Below are positions 6,467 to 8,565 of a DNA stretch of 8,565 bases, piece after piece. Under the pieces are notes generated by a model. That model ran no database searches, was not told where the DNA came from, and saw nothing but the letters and a program-made list of their open reading frames with translations. The number at the start of each line of letters is the position of its first letter. Position 1 is the stretch's first letter. The stretch is taken from assembly GCA_902795625.1 (NCBI GenBank), contig CADBLW010000093.1, positions 1 through 8,565 on the forward strand, written 5' to 3'. This stretch comes from an uncultured Lachnospiraceae bacterium (GTDB lineage: Bacteria; Bacillota; Clostridia; Lachnospirales; Lachnospiraceae). The translations under genes and the position numbers were made by a program.

Positions 6467-7201
6467 TTATACCTGATTTCTCACTTCAAATTTGTATCCG
6501 ATGCCCCAGACGGTGGACAGTCTCCACTCGTCATTGTCCTTCAGTTTCTCGCGAAGACGCTTGATGTGAACGTCAACCGTACGCGTCTCACCCTGGTACT
6601 CATAGCCCCAGATGCGCTCGAGAAGCTGCTCTCTTGTGAACACCTGGTTCGGATGCGACGCGAGGTAGTACAAAAGTTCGAACTCCTTCGGCGGCATCTC
6701 CAGCTTGTGCCCGCAGTAGGTCACGTCGTAGTTTGTCTGGTTGATGATGAGGTCGGTGTACGTCACGAACTCGCCCTGCTGTTCCTCCGCCTGCCGCAAA
6801 ACCGCTGCCGCCGGTGCCTCCGCCGGCTCGCTGCGGAAACGGCGCAGCACGGCCTTGACGCGCGCCACAAGCTCCTTCGTGTCGAAGGGCTTCATCATGT
6901 AATCGTCCGCACCGAGCTCAAGTCCGAGCACCTTGTCGAAAATCTCGCCCTTTGCCGAGAGCATGATGATCGGTGTGTCGGACGTCTTGCGGATCTGACG
7001 GCAAACCTCGTAGCCGTCAATGCCGGGCAGCATGAGATCGAGGAGCACCAGGTTCGGCTTGAACTCCTCAAACTGCTTCACGGCCTCCTCGCCGTCCCCG
7101 ACGATGCGCGTGTCAAAACACTCCTTCGTCAGATACAGCGCGATCAGCTCCGCGATGTTCAGGTCGTCGTCCACGATCAATATCTTCTGTTTCTCTGCCA
7201 T
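6467..7201 (-). CDS. OmpR/PhoB-family response regulator
   Basis: A 244-residue two-domain transcription factor activated by phosphotransfer. The receiver domain (about 6-121) has the acidic pocket Asp11-13 (IVDDD), phosphoacceptor Asp55 (LVLLDLMLPG), Ser82 (MLSAK) and Lys104 (MMKPF). A 22-residue Ala/Glu/Pro/Gln-rich linker (about 123-144) leads to a winged helix-turn-helix (about 145-240) with FELLYYLASHPNQVFTRE (174-191), IWGYEYQGETRTVDVHI (197-213) and a final hairpin WGIGYKFEV (232-240). The overall pattern is close to the WalR/PhoP group, but the pathway cannot be decided from sequence alone. The start is well fixed by AAAGGA (7214-7209), seven bases before the ATG at 7201, with no competing start nearby. 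It is the first gene after a 100-base gap from mutS2 and probably heads the regulator-kinase-PDZ-yhaM cluster. I could not find a convincing promoter in the gap. Confidence 0.94.
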   Translation of the reverse strand: MAEKQKILIVDDDLNIAELIALYLTKECFDTRIVGDGEEAVKQFEEFKPNLVLLDLMLPGIDGYEVCRQIRKTSDTPIIMLSAKGEIFDKVLGLELGADDYMMKPFDTKELVARVKAVLRRFRSEPAEAPAAAVLRQAEEQQGEFVTYTDLIINQTNYDVTYCGHKLEMPPKEFELLYYLASHPNQVFTREQLLERIWGYEYQGETRTVDVHIKRLREKLKDNDEWRLSTVWGIGYKFEVRNQV

Positions 7202-7235
7202 GTTGTTGTCCTTTCTCCTGCATGTACAGATCGTT

Positions 7236-7256
7236 CGGAAAATGCGTTATTTTCCG
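7236..7256. repeat. Inverted repeat in the leader of the response regulator gene
   Basis: CGGAAAAT (7236-7243) and ATTTTCCG (7249-7256) form a perfect 8-bp dyad around a five-base centre, 35 bases before the regulator's ATG and upstream of its ribosome binding site. It is not followed by a T-tract in the reading direction. It could be an operator, for example for autoregulation, or an RNA stem in the leader. Confidence 0.4.
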
Positions 7257-7267
7257 CTTCTCCTCCG

Positions 7268-7290
7268 AAACCGGCTCACATTGCCGGCTT
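7268..7290 (-). terminator. Weak candidate terminator or attenuating hairpin after mutS2
   Basis: In the transcript AAGCCGGC (7290-7283) can pair with GCCGGTTT (7275-7268) around a 7-base loop; one pair is G-U. The stem starts 12 bases after the mutS2 stop. The only uridines at its 3' side are the three in the stem, followed by CGG, so termination would be partial at best and read-through into the response regulator is plausible. Confidence 0.3.
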
Positions 7291-7301
7291 CCCTTTCCTT
7301 A

Positions 7302-8565
7302 TCACTTGAATTCCACCTCGGTCGAACCGTAGTCGGGCGAGACTGTCACGCCCTTGATATACTTTAATTTCTTGCAATGGTTGTGCACGGCTGTCCTTAA
7401 CGCGCCCGTGCCGCGCCCGTGGATCACGGTCACCTTCGAGAGGTGCGCAAGATAGGCGTCATCCAGGTATTTGTCGAGCTCTGCCAAAGCCTCGTCCACG
7501 CGGAGGCCGACCAGGTTGATCTCCGGCCGGATCGTCAGGCTCTTCGCGCCCGTAGCAACCTTCACTCCGGAAGTGTCCTTCTTCGGCGTCTCCTCCTCGA
7601 GCTTCGCGAGATCCGCGATGTTGACCTTCGAGGTCATGATGCCCATCGTGACAAAGCAGTCGCCCTTCTCGTTCGGCAGCGAGTGGATCGTGCCCTTTAA
7701 ATTCATGCTCAGCACCATCACCGTATCTCCGATGCGGAAATCCGACGCCTTGTGCTGCTTCGCCGGTCTCGCCGCCGGTTTCATCTGCGGCAGCTTTTCC
7801 TCGAGCTCGCCAAGCTTCTCCCTCGTGCGGCGGCGCTCATTTTCCAGATCCGCCGAGGACACGTGGGACTCAAGCTTGCGCACGCGCTTGATGGATTCGT
7901 CGGCGTATGTCTTCGCCTCCTCGAGCGTGTCGCGGGCCTCCTCGCGGGCTTTTCGGAGTATCTCCTCCTTCTTCGCCTCGATCTCGCCGGTCTTGCGCGT
8001 CCATTCCGCGCGCATCCGCTCTGCCTCCCTGCGGTCCTCACGGGCCGTCAGAAGCTCCGCCTCCATCGCCTGGCGCTTGCTCTCGAGATCGGTGATCACG
8101 TCCTCGAAATTCCTGTCGGACTCGCCGATCTGCGCCTCCGCCTCATCGATAATGGTGTCCGAAAGGCCCAGCTTCTTCGAGATGGCAAATGCGTTGCTCT
8201 TCCCGGGAATGCCCATCAGCAGCCGGTACGTCGGCCGCAGCGACTCCACATCGAACTCGCAGCAGGCGTTCATCACACCCGGTGTGCGCAGTGCGAAGAG
8301 CTTGAGCTCCGCGTAGTGCGTCGTCGCGATCGTGCGGATGTCGAACCGGTGCAGATGCATCAGGATCGCCGTGGCCAGCGCCGCGCCCTCCGTCGGGTCC
8401 GTGCCCGCGCCGAGCTCGTCGAACAAAACAAGCGTCTCCTCATCCGCCTCCTCGAGGATGTGCACCGTGTTGGTCATGTGTGAGGAAAATGTACTGAGCG
8501 ACTGCTCAATGCTCTGCTCGTCGCCGATGTCGGAGTAGACCTCCTCAAACAGGCCCACGGTGGAG
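7302..8565 (-). CDS. mutS2: MutS2 (endonuclease MutS2 / ribosome-rescue ATPase), C-terminal part
   Basis: The last 421 residues of MutS2, open at the right edge; the N-terminal part and Walker A lie outside the window. MutS2 is a dimeric ABC-type ATPase that binds branched DNA and limits recombination; in Bacillus it also acts on collided ribosomes. Visible in order: the ABC-type signature IGDEQSIEQSLSTFS, Walker B LVLFDELGAGTDP, the switch histidine in TTHYAELK, the GIPGKSNAFAISKKLGL segment, a long charged coiled coil (about 8110-7800, very rich in Glu, Lys and Arg), a KOW-like beta segment (FRIGDTVMVLSM to about 7620), and a C-terminal Smr domain with INLVGLRVDEAL and the nuclease loop VIHGRGTGALR. 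Motifs are intact. The frame is open upstream of the first in-frame GTG at 8558, so this is not the real start. The family match is unmistakable. Confidence 0.96.
   Translation of the reverse strand, partial: STVGLFEEVYSDIGDEQSIEQSLSTFSSHMTNTVHILEEADEETLVLFDELGAGTDPTEGAALATAILMHLHRFDIRTIATTHYAELKLFALRTPGVMNACCEFDVESLRPTYRLLMGIPGKSNAFAISKKLGLSDTIIDEAEAQIGESDRNFEDVITDLESKRQAMEAELLTAREDRREAERMRAEWTRKTGEIEAKKEEILRKAREEARDTLEEAKTYADESIKRVRKLESHVSSADLENERRRTREKLGELEEKLPQMKPAARPAKQHKASDFRIGDTVMVLSMNLKGTIHSLPNEKGDCFVTMGIMTSKVNIADLAKLEEETPKKDTSGVKVATGAKSLTIRPEINLVGLRVDEALAELDKYLDDAYLAHLSKVTVIHGRGTGALRTAVHNHCKKLKYIKGVTVSPDYGSTEVEFK

Noticed and set aside
6467..6472. Perfect TATAAT at the end of the response regulator gene as a kinase promoter
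   Set aside because: It includes the regulator's stop codon, no acceptable -35 is found 16-18 bases upstream, and transcription would begin at or beyond the kinase start codon.
5066..7201. Naming the two-component system WalRK because of the HtrA-like gene next to it
   Set aside because: The kinase lacks the PAS domain of WalK, YycH and YycI are absent, and mutS2 rather than the usual wal neighbours is upstream. The regulator sequence alone does not decide.
4973..7309. A 778-codon open frame on the plus strand covering the kinase and response regulator
   Set aside because: Its codons are the exact reverse complements of the kinase and regulator codons, so it stays open simply because those genes avoid TTA, CTA and TCA. 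Both minus-strand genes carry complete conserved motifs, and the plus-strand product resembles nothing.
1..8565. Mobile element, prophage, CRISPR or defence system
   Set aside because: No transposase, integrase, repeat-spacer pattern, tRNA or terminal repeats were seen. The XRE regulator alone is not evidence of a phage, and the other genes are mostly ordinary chromosomal ones.

Overview
All eight genes in this window lie on the minus strand, so the map is best read from high to low coordinates. The organism looks like a GC-rich member of the Firmicutes, most likely Clostridia and perhaps Lachnospiraceae. This is inferred from a MutS2 C-terminus with a Smr domain, a YhaM-type OB-fold/HD exoribonuclease, an iron-sulfur RumA-type rRNA methyltransferase, a two-component system followed by an HtrA-like PDZ protein, and purine-rich ribosome binding sites. 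No species can be named. There are no tRNA or rRNA genes, CRISPR arrays, insertion sequences or phage genes, and no intergenic stretch exceeds about 160 bases.

Reading direction: (1) 8565-7302, the C-terminal part of MutS2, whose N-terminal part lies outside the window. (2) A 100-base gap with two inverted repeats. (3) 7201-6467, an OmpR/PhoB-family response regulator. (4) 6460-5066, its membrane-bound histidine kinase, six bases downstream. (5) 5013-3721, a membrane-anchored HtrA-like protein with a PDZ domain, in which all three catalytic-triad positions appear to be replaced. (6) 3716-2772, a YhaM-type 3'-5' exoribonuclease, four bases downstream, with its Shine-Dalgarno formed by the last codons of the PDZ gene. 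(7) 2681-1206 (or from 2738), RlmD/RumA-type 23S rRNA uracil-5-methyltransferase. (8) 1152-697, a small lipoprotein of unknown function. (9) A 160-base regulatory region with a candidate promoter, two dyads and short direct repeats. (10) 536-1, the N-terminal 178 residues of an XRE-family regulator that runs off the left edge.

The close spacing from the response regulator through the exoribonuclease suggests one transcript that joins an envelope-sensing system to an RNA-decay enzyme, with the rRNA methyltransferase and lipoprotein probably read through as well. The most unusual item is the HtrA-like protein. It keeps the fold landmarks, a transmembrane anchor and a PDZ domain, but has Asp, Asn and Phe where the protease His, Asp and Ser should be. 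Encoded directly after its neighbouring kinase, it could be a non-proteolytic envelope sensor or adaptor for that kinase; this is inference. The second most interesting area is the promoter region of the XRE gene, where a perfect 8-bp dyad and a second 6-bp dyad surround a plausible promoter.
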